A stretch of DNA of 64,000 bases, from NCBI GenBank assembly GCA_016906335.1, contig JADEYG010000012.1:496501-560500 (forward strand), given 5' to 3'. Within the stretch, counting starts at the first letter, position 1. Each line of letters begins with the position of its first letter. This document shows positions 45,407-55,873 of this stretch, one piece after another. The position numbers and the translations under genes are program-made. Below the pieces are notes generated by a model. The model had not been told where the DNA came from. It ran no database searches and saw only the letters and a program-made list of their open reading frames with translations. Origin of the DNA: Novakomyces olei. Its lineage: Eukaryota > Ascomycota > Novakomycetes > Novakomycetales > Novakomycetaceae.

Positions 45407-46087
45407 TCATTCCACAATCTTGAGAAACCGAAAAGCGTCGCTGCCGTTTAAATAATAGCGGTATAATCGTTTGTAACGCAAAAACCCCATACTTTCATAG
45501 AGCCTGCGTGCCGCCAAATTCGAGACTTCTGTCTCAAGAGCAATCTAGGCAAAAGTCAGAGAGAGTAAGGTACGACTAGAAAAGCAAACAAATTGAATAA
45601 ATAGGGGAATAAATAGGGGAATAAATAGGAGAACCTACCTCTTGTGCACCGTGTGAGACCATGCTAGCCAGTGCCATGCTAGCCAGTGTCGTCGCTTCAA
45701 TAATTAACCAAATTAATGCCCAATTAATCGAATCTCCTACCAATTCCGCGACCTCGAAAGGCCTTATCCACAGCGATCATTGCCACGTACCCACGGAGCG
45801 TTCCACGGTGAGGTTCTAGCTTGCACATAATCACGCCAATAACGTTTCCCTTGCATCGAGCCTGAACCTGATTAGATTTCTTTGCTTACGACTCGAGTAC
45901 CAAGTATGCATGCTCTGGCCTAAAAGTTAGTGATTTAAGAGCGTGTACGCTACTACCATTGATGCAGGAAATAGCGATAAACGTATAGCGAGTATGGCTC
46001 GCTCAAGTCGCCGACAATAAGATCAATGATACGGGACAATTCCGTCTCATCTTTGTACTGTGAGTACTCTACGTTCTCCGTTGCCAT
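45407..46087 (-). CDS. NAA30: NatC catalytic subunit NAA30 (Mak3)
   Basis: Minus-strand exons 46087-45957, 45919-45901, 45867-45741, 45694-45639 and 45544-45407 give 156 residues. NAA30 acetylates N-termini starting Met plus a hydrophobic residue, with NAA35 and NAA38. The assembled protein reads [20 protein letters not shown], then [35 protein letters not shown] (acetyl-CoA loop RGRGIG), [20 protein letters not shown] and [16 protein letters not shown], all typical of this family. The second exon is only 19 nt (PEHAYL), and three introns are 37, 33 and 46 bp. The start codon lies only about 14 bp from the end of a long octamer array, so the 5' UTR is either extremely short or contains the repeat. 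Confidence 0.93.
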
Positions 46088-46100
46088 TGACGGCCACAAA

Positions 46101-46445
46101 TAAATGTATAAATGAATAAATGAATAAATGAATAAATGAATAAATGAATAAATGAATAAATGAATAAATGAATAAATGAATAAATGAATAAATGAATAAA
46201 TGAATAAATGAATAAATGAATAAATGAATAAATGAATAAATGAATAAATGAATAAATGAATAAATGAATAAATGAATAAATGAATAAATGAATAAATGAA
46301 TAAATGAATAAATGAATAAATGAATAAATGAATAAATGAATAAATGAATAAATGAATAAATGAATAAATGAATAAATGAATAAATGAATAAATGAATAAA
46401 TGAATAAATGAATAAATGAATAAATGAATAAATGAATAAATGAAT
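46101..46445. repeat. (AATAAATG)n octamer array, NAA30/BMS1 promoter
   Basis: About 42 nearly perfect AATAAATG units. Minus-strand frames reading SFIHLFIY-type repeats are by-products. The array sits between two divergent genes and shares its unit with the array at 40646-40788. Confidence 0.97.
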
Positions 46446-46552
46446 ATCAACAGACAATTAAAAGAATTTACATGCTGATAAAGCGGTATACAATTTTTTA
46501 TCTATAATAATTTGTATGGTGCTTGATAAGATTTTTAAAACATTTTTCCAGC

Positions 46553-49500
46553 ATGGAGCAGACGCACAAGGCCCATCATACGGCCTCAGCAGGGTCAAGG
46601 GCCCGTAAAAAAACGTCGACAGCAAAGGCCAAAGGCCACAATCCAAAGGTAAGTTTGCCGATATATATATTATTTTATTCCCAGAGAGTTAACGGTAAAG
46701 GCGTTTGTGAGTTCCAGCTCAGTGCGAGCAAACGCAAATGCGCGACGCAATGCCGATATCAACCAGAAACGGCTCCATGTGCCGATGGTTGATCGCACAC
46801 CGGAGCAAGATCCTCCGCCGGTTATTGTTGCAGTTATGGGTCCACCAGGCACTGGCAAATCTACGCTGATAAGGTCGCTTGTACGACGGTACTCGAAGCA
46901 TACTCTTTCTCAAGTTTTGGGCCCAGTAACCGTAGTCAGCAGCAAGCATCGCCGTATAACCTTTGTGGAGGTCCCTAATGATTTAAATGCACAAATAGAT
47001 ATAGCCAAAGTCGCTGATTTAGTGCTTCTCTTGGTCGACGGAAATTTTGGCTTTGAAATGGAAACAATGGAGTTTCTAAACATATTGGCACCACACGGAA
47101 TGCCAAAGGTTATGGGCGTCCTCACGCATCTAGACCTTTTCAAGTCAGCTGCAGCTTTACGTGCGCAAAAGAAACGGCTGAAGCATCGGTTCTGGACAGA
47201 GATATATGACGGAGCGAAGCTTTTCTACCTTTCCGGAGTCATTAATGGCCGATACCCTGATCGTGAAATACTGAATTTGAGCCGTTTTATCTCCGTAATG
47301 AAGTTTAGACCCTTGCAATGGCGAAATCAGCATCCTTATGTGCTGGTCGACAGGGTGGAGGACGTGACTCCCCCTCAGGACGTTGAAGATAATCCCAAAA
47401 TATTGCGGAGTGTTACGCTGTACGGCTACCTAAGAGGCACGAATATGCCTCTGGAAAATGCGCCTGTTCATATCCCGGGAGTAGGTGACGCTGTGGCTGC
47501 CACTGTGAGTGCGCTGGACGATCCCTGTGCAGCCCCAGGCCAAAATGCCTCTAAAAAACGAAGGTCGTTATCGGAAAAGACCAAATTGATTTATGGGCCA
47601 ATGAGCGAAGTTGGCGGAGTCATGTTTGATGGGGACGCTGTTTATGTAAATGTTTCTACCAACCATTTTACTCAGGGCAGTGAAGGAGCAGGGCCTGGTG
47701 AGCGTATGATTATGTCTTTACAACAGGCTCGTCGCCTGGGCGAGGACAGCTCTGAGTCTGGGCTCCAGATATTTTCTCAAGACGGAGCCGACAATGATTA
47801 CGGCCGAAAGGTTAGTCGAACGCCTAATCTGTGGGCTGGTGGAAAGCAGAGAGATGAAAAAGAGGGTGAGGATGAAGAAGAGAACGGAGAAGAGAACGAA
47901 GAAGGGGACGAAGAAGAGGACGAAGAAGAGGACGAAGAAGGGGACGAAGAAGAAGATGAAGATGATGATGAAGAGGGAGAAGACGAAGAAGATGGAGAAA
48001 GAACAAGACAATCTAAAGTCTTGCGCAGATTGAATGAGGGCGCAGATTCTGGAGTGGATACGGGAGAACTGTCCTTTGCAGAGAGCGATTCTGACCTTGA
48101 TTTTGAAGAAACAGAGGCCGACGGTGATAATGCAACAAGTAGTGATACCCGATGGAAAGTCGGGTTAGCTGAACGAGCATCAACTGCCTTCAGGGAGCGT
48201 AAGGCCGATTTAAACCGAATGCTTTACGATGACGAAATCCCTACTGGCAAAGTCGTAGAGCTCTGGCGTAAAGGACGTTACTCGCAAGACGATCTGCTAG
48301 ACTCTGGGGACGAAGAGCCCGAAAACGAAGAAGAGCAACAGTTCTTTTCCGTACGTAAAGGAGGCCAAGTCCAGGTCGAAGACGAGGCAGCTGACTATCG
48401 TGCAGACGCGTCAAAGCCGGTTATTCGAGCGTCTGATATCGACTTTTTCAACGACGATGAGGCTCTTGAATCTGTAAGGTTCCGGTTCATTACTGGCCGG
48501 CTTGCCGGTGATGAAGAAGCTGGGGACGGAGAAGAAGGAGACTTTGAAGACCTTGAAAACTCTTCACAGTCAAACACTGGCGATTTCGAGGATTTAGAGT
48601 CGGGCAGTGATGGAGGGGATGCAGACAATGGAACTACAAATAGCAGCGGGGATAAGACCGAGCATGATTCTGAAGCAATCGAACAAGATCGTGAACGGGC
48701 GGAAAATGCGCGTAAAAAAGAAGAGTATCGTCTTCGTTTCGAGCAGGAAGACCGGGGCGACAATGAAGACAACCCCACAATGGACTGGCACGATACGGAA
48801 AAGGCACGAATGGCAGCACAATTACGTTTGAACCAGGAGCAATTAGAGACTTTGGATCCAGAATCAAGGGCTCGTCTTGAAGGGCAGAGAGCCGGCACTT
48901 ATGTGCGAGTTCTGTTGCACAATGTTCCGCACGAGTTCCTGAGCCATTTTGATCCTCGAATGCCTGTAATCGTGGGCGGCATAAACGCTGCCGAGAATGG
49001 AATGGCAATGGTACAGGCCAGGGTTAAAAAGCATCGCTGGCACAAGCGTATACTCAAAACAAACGATCCATTGATCATTTCTCTTGGCTGGCGTCGGTTT
49101 CAAACGTGTCCGATCTACAGTATTAGTGATTCACGGACGCGTAATCGGCTGCTCAAATATACACCGGAGCATATGCACTGTTTTGCTACTTTTTTCGGCC
49201 CGACAGTCGGGCCGAACACGGGGTTTGTTGCCGTTCAGCACGTGGCGCGGTCTGCCAGAACGGGAGCCTTTAGGATCGCCGCTACCGGAACAGTATTGAG
49301 TGTGGATGAGACTACTGCGATTTACAAGAAGCTTAAACTGACTGGAGTGCCTACTAAGGTTTACAAGAACACTGCCTTTATAAAGGATATGTTTTCGTCT
49401 GCCCTGGAAGCAGCCAAGTTTGAAGGCGCAATGATCCGAACAGTGTCCGGGATTAGAGGCCAAGTGAAAAAGGCACTAGTCCGACCAGAAGGCCAGTTTA

Positions 49501-50114
49501 GGGCCTCGTTTGAGGACAAAATCCTTCTCAGAGATATCGTATTTCTACGCGCCTGGCATCCAGTAATGCCACGAAGGTTCTGTGCAATTATTACAAATCT
49601 ACTGCAACCGGATCACGAAGACTGGCGCGGGATGAGACTCACGGGTGAAGTGAGGGCCGCGCGGGATATAAAGACGCCTTTGCGGCCCGATTCAGAGTAT
49701 AAGAAAATTGAAAGAGCACCGAGAAAGTTCAACCCGTTACGTGTTCCACGTGCTCTGCAAAGCGCTTTACCTTACGCGTCCAAGCAAGTTGTAATGCCGC
49801 CTCAGAAACGCGAAACTTACACGTCTAAACGCGCCGTAATTGTCAGCGAGGAAGAGCACAAGGCCCGTGACTTGATGCAGAAACTGATGACTTTACAACG
49901 GGACAAACAGAGCAAGAGGCAAGCACAAAAACAGGCCAGCCGAGAACGGCACTTGCAGGAACAATCGCGTCAGGAAGAACATAGAGCAGAAAAGAGGAAA
50001 CGTGATCGGAAGGAATGGTTTGATAAACACGGAGCCTCTCTTTCTCGTCCGGCGCAAGGTGCCGCCGGGCCTCGACACAAAAGGAGCAAGGGTGATGCTG
50101 ATATGTTGAGTTAA
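46553..50114 (+). CDS. BMS1: Ribosome-biogenesis GTPase BMS1
   Basis: Exons 46553-46648 and 46701-50114, with a 52-bp intron, give 1169 residues. BMS1 is the GTPase that brings Rcl1 to the small-subunit processome for 18S rRNA maturation. The N-terminus KAHHTASAGSRARKKTSTAK and GHNPKAFVSSS is typical, and the junction restores NPKAF. The P-loop is at about residues 79-86 (GPPGTGKS), followed by the RRITFVEVPND region and THLD in the G4 position. A long Glu/Asp-rich segment lies in the middle. The C-terminal AARP2CN/DUF663 part contains GWRRFQTCPIYSISD, HMHCFATFFGPTVGPNTGFV and FIKDMFSSALEAAKFEGAMI. The Lys/Arg/Gln-rich tail is usual for nucleolar proteins. Confidence 0.97.
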
Positions 50115-50792
50115 AAGGCGACATTATAGATTATACTCAGGTTATATTCATATTGCATACATTTAAAAGGGATCTTTTGGCGCTACCTTATTTTTGCTTT
50201 CTAAACAATTAGAATGGGTGACAATTTTTAGAACAGGTGACAATTTGTAGAGCACCTGGATCAGCTATTGACTGGCATTAGAGAGAGAATTCTACTGCTT
50301 CCACGGTTGCCGCCATGTTTATTTGGTACATTTATTATCTCGTGGTTCATGACCCTAACCCTATCTATAAGTATAAGTATATGTAAAATAAAAAAATGAC
50401 ACTGCTGCGGTTGTCTCGTATAACTTGATTTTATATCCAACAAAGCAAAGTAATTCAACCAAGTAACACGAGGAGCACCGAGTCGGTTGCTCAATCCACT
50501 AAACGCACTTTTGTTTAAGTTAATCCAAGCACAAGATATTATTACAACGCACACGGCTTGATGGTTACATAAAAGTGATCGTACGCATGTTTATTTATAC
50601 CTGTCGCAAGATATTCGCGCGGACGTCAATCTCGGCCAGAGCGATCGCTTGCTACTGTAACCGTCTACGGACTGACGCGGATCACGTTCTAATACAATTC
50701 TTACATCAAACAGGCTCTAAATTTATCAAGATTCCGTTGATTTTGAAGACTCTTGAATTCTATTACGCGCAAACGCGCGTAATTCGAGAGTC
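50115..50792. other. Intergenic region with CCCTAACCCTAT
   Basis: 3' flank of BMS1 and promoter of the Whi5-like gene. CCCTAACCCTAT lies at 50353-50364, about 430 bp upstream of the next start codon. An open frame at 50575-50892 has no recognisable content. Confidence 0.4.
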
Positions 50793-52117
50793 ATGCAGGC
50801 TGTTTATGCGCCAAACGGAAATCTTACACAGCCGCCCGTCTCCGCCGCTCAACGCGCTGGTATTGATGACGCACCTGACGCGTCAGCGGTAATGGAAACA
50901 GACGCCAAAATGGACGCGGGTGACGCAATGCAAAGGCGGAGGTCTCCCGTCACGGGGTGCAGTGCGTCACCAGTAGAACAGGTCAAAAGCGACGATTACA
51001 CTCAAAATTCTGATAATAACGAGGGCAATAGTGACCACTTTAATAACGAAACTTCTCCACAGCCTCCACCAACTCCACCGAAACGTGGATCTGCTTCAAA
51101 ACACGAAGAGTCTCCGCGGCATTATTCGCGTTGGCGATCACATCACAGCCTGGAAATACACGATCGGGCAAAGATGGCAAAGGTAAGCGGGCCCATAATA
51201 GCAGTTTAAATTTGAATAAAAGGATGATTGGAAAACGTTTATTTATTTACCAAAGGGTTTGAAATGGTTATGAGAATGGATACCCTATCAAATACAAAAC
51301 GTCTTTTTTTGCATTTTTTTTGCATTATTTTAATCTAAAATTAAAAATTTTTTTTTTTTTTGATTAAATGATTATTTATTCTAAACACGTCCAGCTATCC
51401 CAGCAACTCCGAAACAGACTTTCCTTTGCCAAATACAAGTTGGAAAATGGCTGGCAAAATCAAACGATTGATCAGTTAGAGGGAAAACACTTGTCGCCGC
51501 AGCGACAAACGCCTAAAGTCGAGGCCAGTGGCGGGGCTGGTACGACTGCCAGCGCTTTTGTTTCCCCAGCAACGCATGATGCATTGCGTAAACTGAACGG
51601 AGAGCCTGTACCTTCGGCAGGCGAAATTCCATCGGCTGGTTTAAGAGCTCCCTTTTCCCCCGAAGATCCGATCCCGGCCAGGCTGTCCAATTTGGAGGAA
51701 ATATCACAACGATCGCCCCGGCGACAAAGGCATACAAGCAGCGATCGAGGTCTTGGACGAGGGTACGAGGAGACTTCTGCTCGGCATTATACAGCACCTT
51801 ATTTAGCCCCCTTGCAAGTTCCAAATGGCCGGTCATCGGGAAATCAGTCCATATCAACGGAACCTCTTCCATCTGCCGGGTCGGGGCCTGTCGGTAGCGG
51901 AATAAGTGGACCAAGATCGGACGAAGAAGATGCAGCGGCAATGATGCTTATGCTGGGAAGCCCGAGAGCTGCTAGTCAAGATCGGAGCTTTATCTATCCA
52001 CGAAGTAGTACAGCCACGAGAAGTGATGCGCTTTTAGGCGTTTCACAACCCTCTTTAGTTCATAGTGCAGCTATTTCTCATCAGGGCGATGACACAGAAG
52101 ATGAAGATGACACGTGA
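50793..52117 (+). CDS. Possible Whi5/Nrm1-type G1/S transcription repressor
   Basis: Exons 50793-51182 and 51395-52117 give 370 residues. Most of the protein is disordered, Ser/Pro-rich and acidic, with several S/T-P sites. One short conserved-looking block spans the start of exon 2: LSQQLRNRLSFAKYKLENGW followed by QNQTI. This resembles the GTB motif of Whi5/Nrm1 family repressors (an Arg/Leu-rich helix followed by A-x-Y/V-K-x-x-x-G/N-W/Q), which bind SBF/MBF and delay the G1/S programme until CDK phosphorylation. A second feature near the C-terminus, EEDAAAMMLMLGSPRAAS, is also seen in fungal members of this group from memory. The assignment rests on these short motifs only. Confidence 0.55.
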
Positions 52118-52729
52118 ACCCAAATTTGCAGGGGTAATACATTGTATGGAGTTTGGCATAGCTGTTTGAATTTGACCTGATTTTTTTTTGGTTTTGTTTA
52201 TTGATTGATTAGCTAAATTTTGATTTCTACGTGCAAGCCCGTTATTGATTGGCTTACTTGACCAACCTTTTTATCTACTTCCTTTTATTTTTCCCTAATA
52301 TTTTCTCAATTATCATAATCGTGTATTATTGACTAGTTTGGACCGCCATTTTGAATTGTGTATTTGGCGATTAATTCGAATCGACTTGAAAGAGTTCGTG
52401 TTATAATTTTTGCTACTTCCTACCCAATACTAATTCGTGGCTGATCCCTACTCTTTTTTTTTTAGCAGAGTAAGGATTTCGGAATCCGTTTACGTCCTAA
52501 TTTTTTCTACTGTTTATTCCCTTTATTCCCTTTCCCAGTGTTTAAATATTGCAAAATCGATTTGGCGATTATGCGTTGCGCGTTTACACTTACTCAATGG
52601 CCAACGCCTCCCGGGGCAAAATCATTTCTTCAACTTGACAAGGGCAAATTGCAAAGTGTGCTCATATCCTTGAATAACGGGTAAAAATGACTATATACAT
52701 AATTAATTGCTCGTCCATTTCTCCTTGTC
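52118..52729. other. Convergent intergenic region, T-rich
   Basis: 3' flanks of the Whi5-like gene and the disordered-protein gene. Several T runs are present but no gene or structured RNA is evident. Confidence 0.4.
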
Positions 52730-54451
52730 TCAATCCTCATCATCAGAAAACTGGTACCTGTTGTCCTGTAAATCCTGATTGCCAGACTGCTGTGCACGAG
52801 ACATTTCCACACTCATCATCTTCCTTCCCGCCTTGGCGCTTGACCCGGCCGCGTCCAGGTCTTTAGCGGGTACGGGGTTCCGTCTTTTCGTCCTTAGCTC
52901 TGGAGTTGATGTCCCCACGGACTGAGCACGGGCACGTGCGTTTTTCCGTGGTTTGAAGCCCTTTTCCTCAACATCCCCAGTCTCGTTATGAACTTCCCAC
53001 CAATCCGACGGTTTCCGTCGGACTCGAGATTCCGACAGTGGCCAAATTGCCAAAGGAGATTTCCCAAAAATAAGAAGCTTATCGAGCGCACTGCGACGAG
53101 ACCGGGGTTTTCGCCAGCGGCCGTCAGCATTGGGGTTCTCCATGCTACGTGGAGTAGTATTTGCAGATTTAAGAGGTTGCTTGGGCGTTGTATTTTCATG
53201 TAAGTGTAATGATTGCTGCTGCGTATTGCCGTCAGCATCACCCAAATCTTGTACAGGGCTCTTTGGCTGTAGAGGGCTATTAGCCTGTAGAGGGCTCTTT
53301 GGCTGTAGAGGGCTCTTTGGCTGTAGAGGGCTATTAGCCTGTACAGGGTCGGCGATAGGCACTCGCTTTGCTCTGGGCAAAAGACGTGTGCTGTCTGCCG
53401 TCTCCAGGTGCGAACGTGTTCGTTTCAAGTTTGAGGGATTAGAAGCTGGAAGCTGTGGATAATCATTCACTCCGTTTCCAGTAGCCTCAATAGAATCTCT
53501 TACTCCTGTATCCGAGTCAGAATTGAGCAATGACGTATCGTCTGCCGGCTCGGCGTTATCGCGATCACTGTCTGCCGTGTATCTCTCTTCATCGCCGAGA
53601 GAAAGAGAGCCGCTTCGCGATCTCGGCTTATGGCCGCCTTCGTCTTCAAACCGGCTGACCTGGCCACCGTCACCAGGTGCATACAATTTTTCAGAGGAGG
53701 ATGCTTCCCCGCCTATGCCGGTACTGTCGGGCAATTCACGGGGGAGTATAGGCGACAGTCCAGCGTCGGCTATTCCGTTATCCCTGCCTGCCGATGAAGG
53801 GGCTTCAGCCTTATCGCCGAGAGCAGCCTTATCACCGAGAACAACCTTATCGCCGAGAGCTTCCCCGTCACGTGCATCTTTCTTGTAGCCGACAGATTCC
53901 ACACACGAGTGCCCGTCTATTTGGGCCGACGTGGGCGCAGGCGAATAGCCTGCCAGGGAACCTACTGGCGTAGTACCACTATCAGCCTTTTCCTCTGCGG
54001 AAGCAGTACGAGGCCGCACAGCGCCACGGGCGTTATTCACAGGCGCTATTATTTCGTCCTTCTTATTCGTCCGCACAATCTTGGTCTCATTAGCCTTTTG
54101 CCAAACAAATTATGGGGAAAATACCACTGGCAAAGGGCTGTGTGTGTACAAACGGCCCACATGCTCTTTAGCATCAAATGCTACCGGCAAAGTCTGGACA
54201 CGTGGCGAATTGCCTTCTTTTGGCGATGAAGACGCTAAACGGCGACGCCAATTCTCGAGCGCTCGGCTCTGTGCCGCAGTGATTCCTGTTGGTGAAGGCG
54301 CACGCGGCTCTGAGCTATTTGTCCCGTCACGAACGGCAGCAGGATTTGTGCTGGAAGTGCGCTGCTTTTTTTGCGCATCAAAGATGATAGGCGCAGGCGA
54401 AACCTGGCTAATTGGCTTGCCAAAGAGCGATTCTGCAGACAAGATGCCCAT
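52730..54451 (-). CDS. Uncharacterised disordered protein with SPLQPK repeats
   Basis: Minus-strand exons 54451-54125 and 54079-52730, with a 45-bp intron, give 558 residues. I do not recognise the family. The N-terminus MGILSAESLFGKPISQVSPA and ALENWRRRLASS are the most ordered-looking parts. The middle contains GDKA repeats (GDKVVLGDKAALGDKA) and five to six SPLQPK/SPLQAN hexapeptide repeats (plus-strand positions about 53257-53350). A basic patch is followed by SRVRRKPSDWWEV, reminiscent of the R-x-R-x-K-P-x-x-W-W short motif of CENP-C-like nucleosome binders, but no cupin domain is present. The C-terminus is acidic (QFSDDED). The composition suggests a nuclear protein; anything further is inference. 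Confidence 0.65.
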
Positions 54452-54534
54452 GCCGCTAAAGGTACATGTGAACGTGGATTGCCGCCATTCAATTAATTAC
54501 GCTTATTGTTTATTTATCTCGATTTTATGGGGCC

Positions 54535-54713
<179 letters not shown>

Positions 54714-54823
54714 GTGGACGAATACGTTCAGCCAAGATTCGAGTAGACCAATCTGCCCTGCCAGACCGGCGAGAGTATAGGCGCTACTGTAATTTTAGAA
54801 TTTGCCATTAAACGCTATCCTAT

Positions 54824-55342
54824 CTACGGCGTCTTTTTAAAAGCAAACACAATCTGCCGCCAGAGTGGCGTTTCCGCGTCAAGACGCTGGAGCTCTTCGT
54901 GAAACTCGTCACGCTCTGGTTCTTCAAGCTACAGGGTTAACAGATTAACTTTAAATAAACGTACAATGGCAGGGGGAACGTTTCGTTCAAATTTGGTACC
55001 GCCTGATAGGGTTAGTGCTAGAATACCATGCTTTTCGAACCTGGCGAAGTCGGAGCTGTGGAACAATTAGTCGATAATTTCTGGCAAAATTTACGTACAG
55101 ACATAAGGATCAGGGTGACGAGTGCTCTCGTACCGCTTTTCGGCCGCGTCAATAACTTCCTGGAGCACTCGAGGGTCCGAAATATGCCGGTTTTTTTCAA
55201 ACTCGGCACGAATGTTGAGGCATTCAATACGCCACTGCACGCGATTCACAGTCCAATTGAGTGAATCCTTAAGGCACCGTCTGTATAGCGATGAGACACG
55301 TGACCTGTTTGCCGCAGAAAACGGCGGCGTCAACGTCGCCAT
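54824..55342 (-). CDS. NDUFB9: Complex I subunit NDUFB9 (B22, LYR protein)
   Basis: Minus-strand exons 55342-55099, 55055-55041, 55002-54965 and 54928-54824 give 133 residues. NDUFB9 is an accessory subunit in the membrane arm of complex I. The LYR motif is in RVSSLYRRCLKDSLNW. It is followed by FEKNRHISDPRVLQEVIDAA and RYESTRHPDPYV. Two very short exons restore the conserved SPGGTKFER (SPGGTxxER in animals). The last exon ends LWRQIVFAFKKTP. Exon 2 is only 15 nt, and the introns are 43, 38 and 36 bp. The second and third exons were recognised by family continuity. Confidence 0.88.
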
Positions 55343-55873
55343 TGCGCTACCGATCTGTTTCCGTTTTCCGATGTATAAAACCTGTAATTTGTCTACCGTA
55401 ATACCTGCGCACAATAAATATGTATGGTAGTAAATATATATATATATATAATGAAATAAGGCTTTTGTACCTACAATTGGTTCAGTGGACAAGTCGTATT
55501 TACTATTTATCCCATAGCTTTTTTAGGGTTTATTATTGTTATTATAATACGCACTACACTTCTATACATTATTCATAACCGAATCTGCGAATACTTACAA
55601 AGTAACATTACTGTAAAATATACTATTGTAAAGTAACACTGCGGCAGCGATACTTGCATTACTCGTCCGGATATACGACCGGCCGCCTCCCGACGTTTAA
55701 ACAAACACTCCACGTACGCAGACACGAGGGTCGGGTGCAGTTTTCGCTATTGCCACAGACTGCGACGGGCTTTAAAGCAAAACAATAGACACATTGGTGC
55801 AGGGAACGCTTGCGTGAATTTTCTGCCTTTTTTTTGAGCCTCAAATCGCTGCTCTTTTATCTCAATTGTCGGT
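55343..55873. promoter_or_regulatory. NDUFB9/DLST divergent promoter region
   Basis: A telo-box-like TTAGGGTTTA lies at 55523-55532 and an AT dinucleotide tract near 55435-55450. Two mitochondrial metabolism genes share this region. No other gene is seen. Confidence 0.45.

Noticed and set aside
45953-46457. Long minus-strand frames encoding SFIHLFIY repeats
   Set aside because: They are translations of the AATAAATG octamer array. Only the NAA30 start after the array is coding.
55005-55018. Telomere-like TAGGGTTAG in NDUFB9
   Set aside because: It lies inside a 38-bp intron and overlaps the branch site CTAAC, which explains it.
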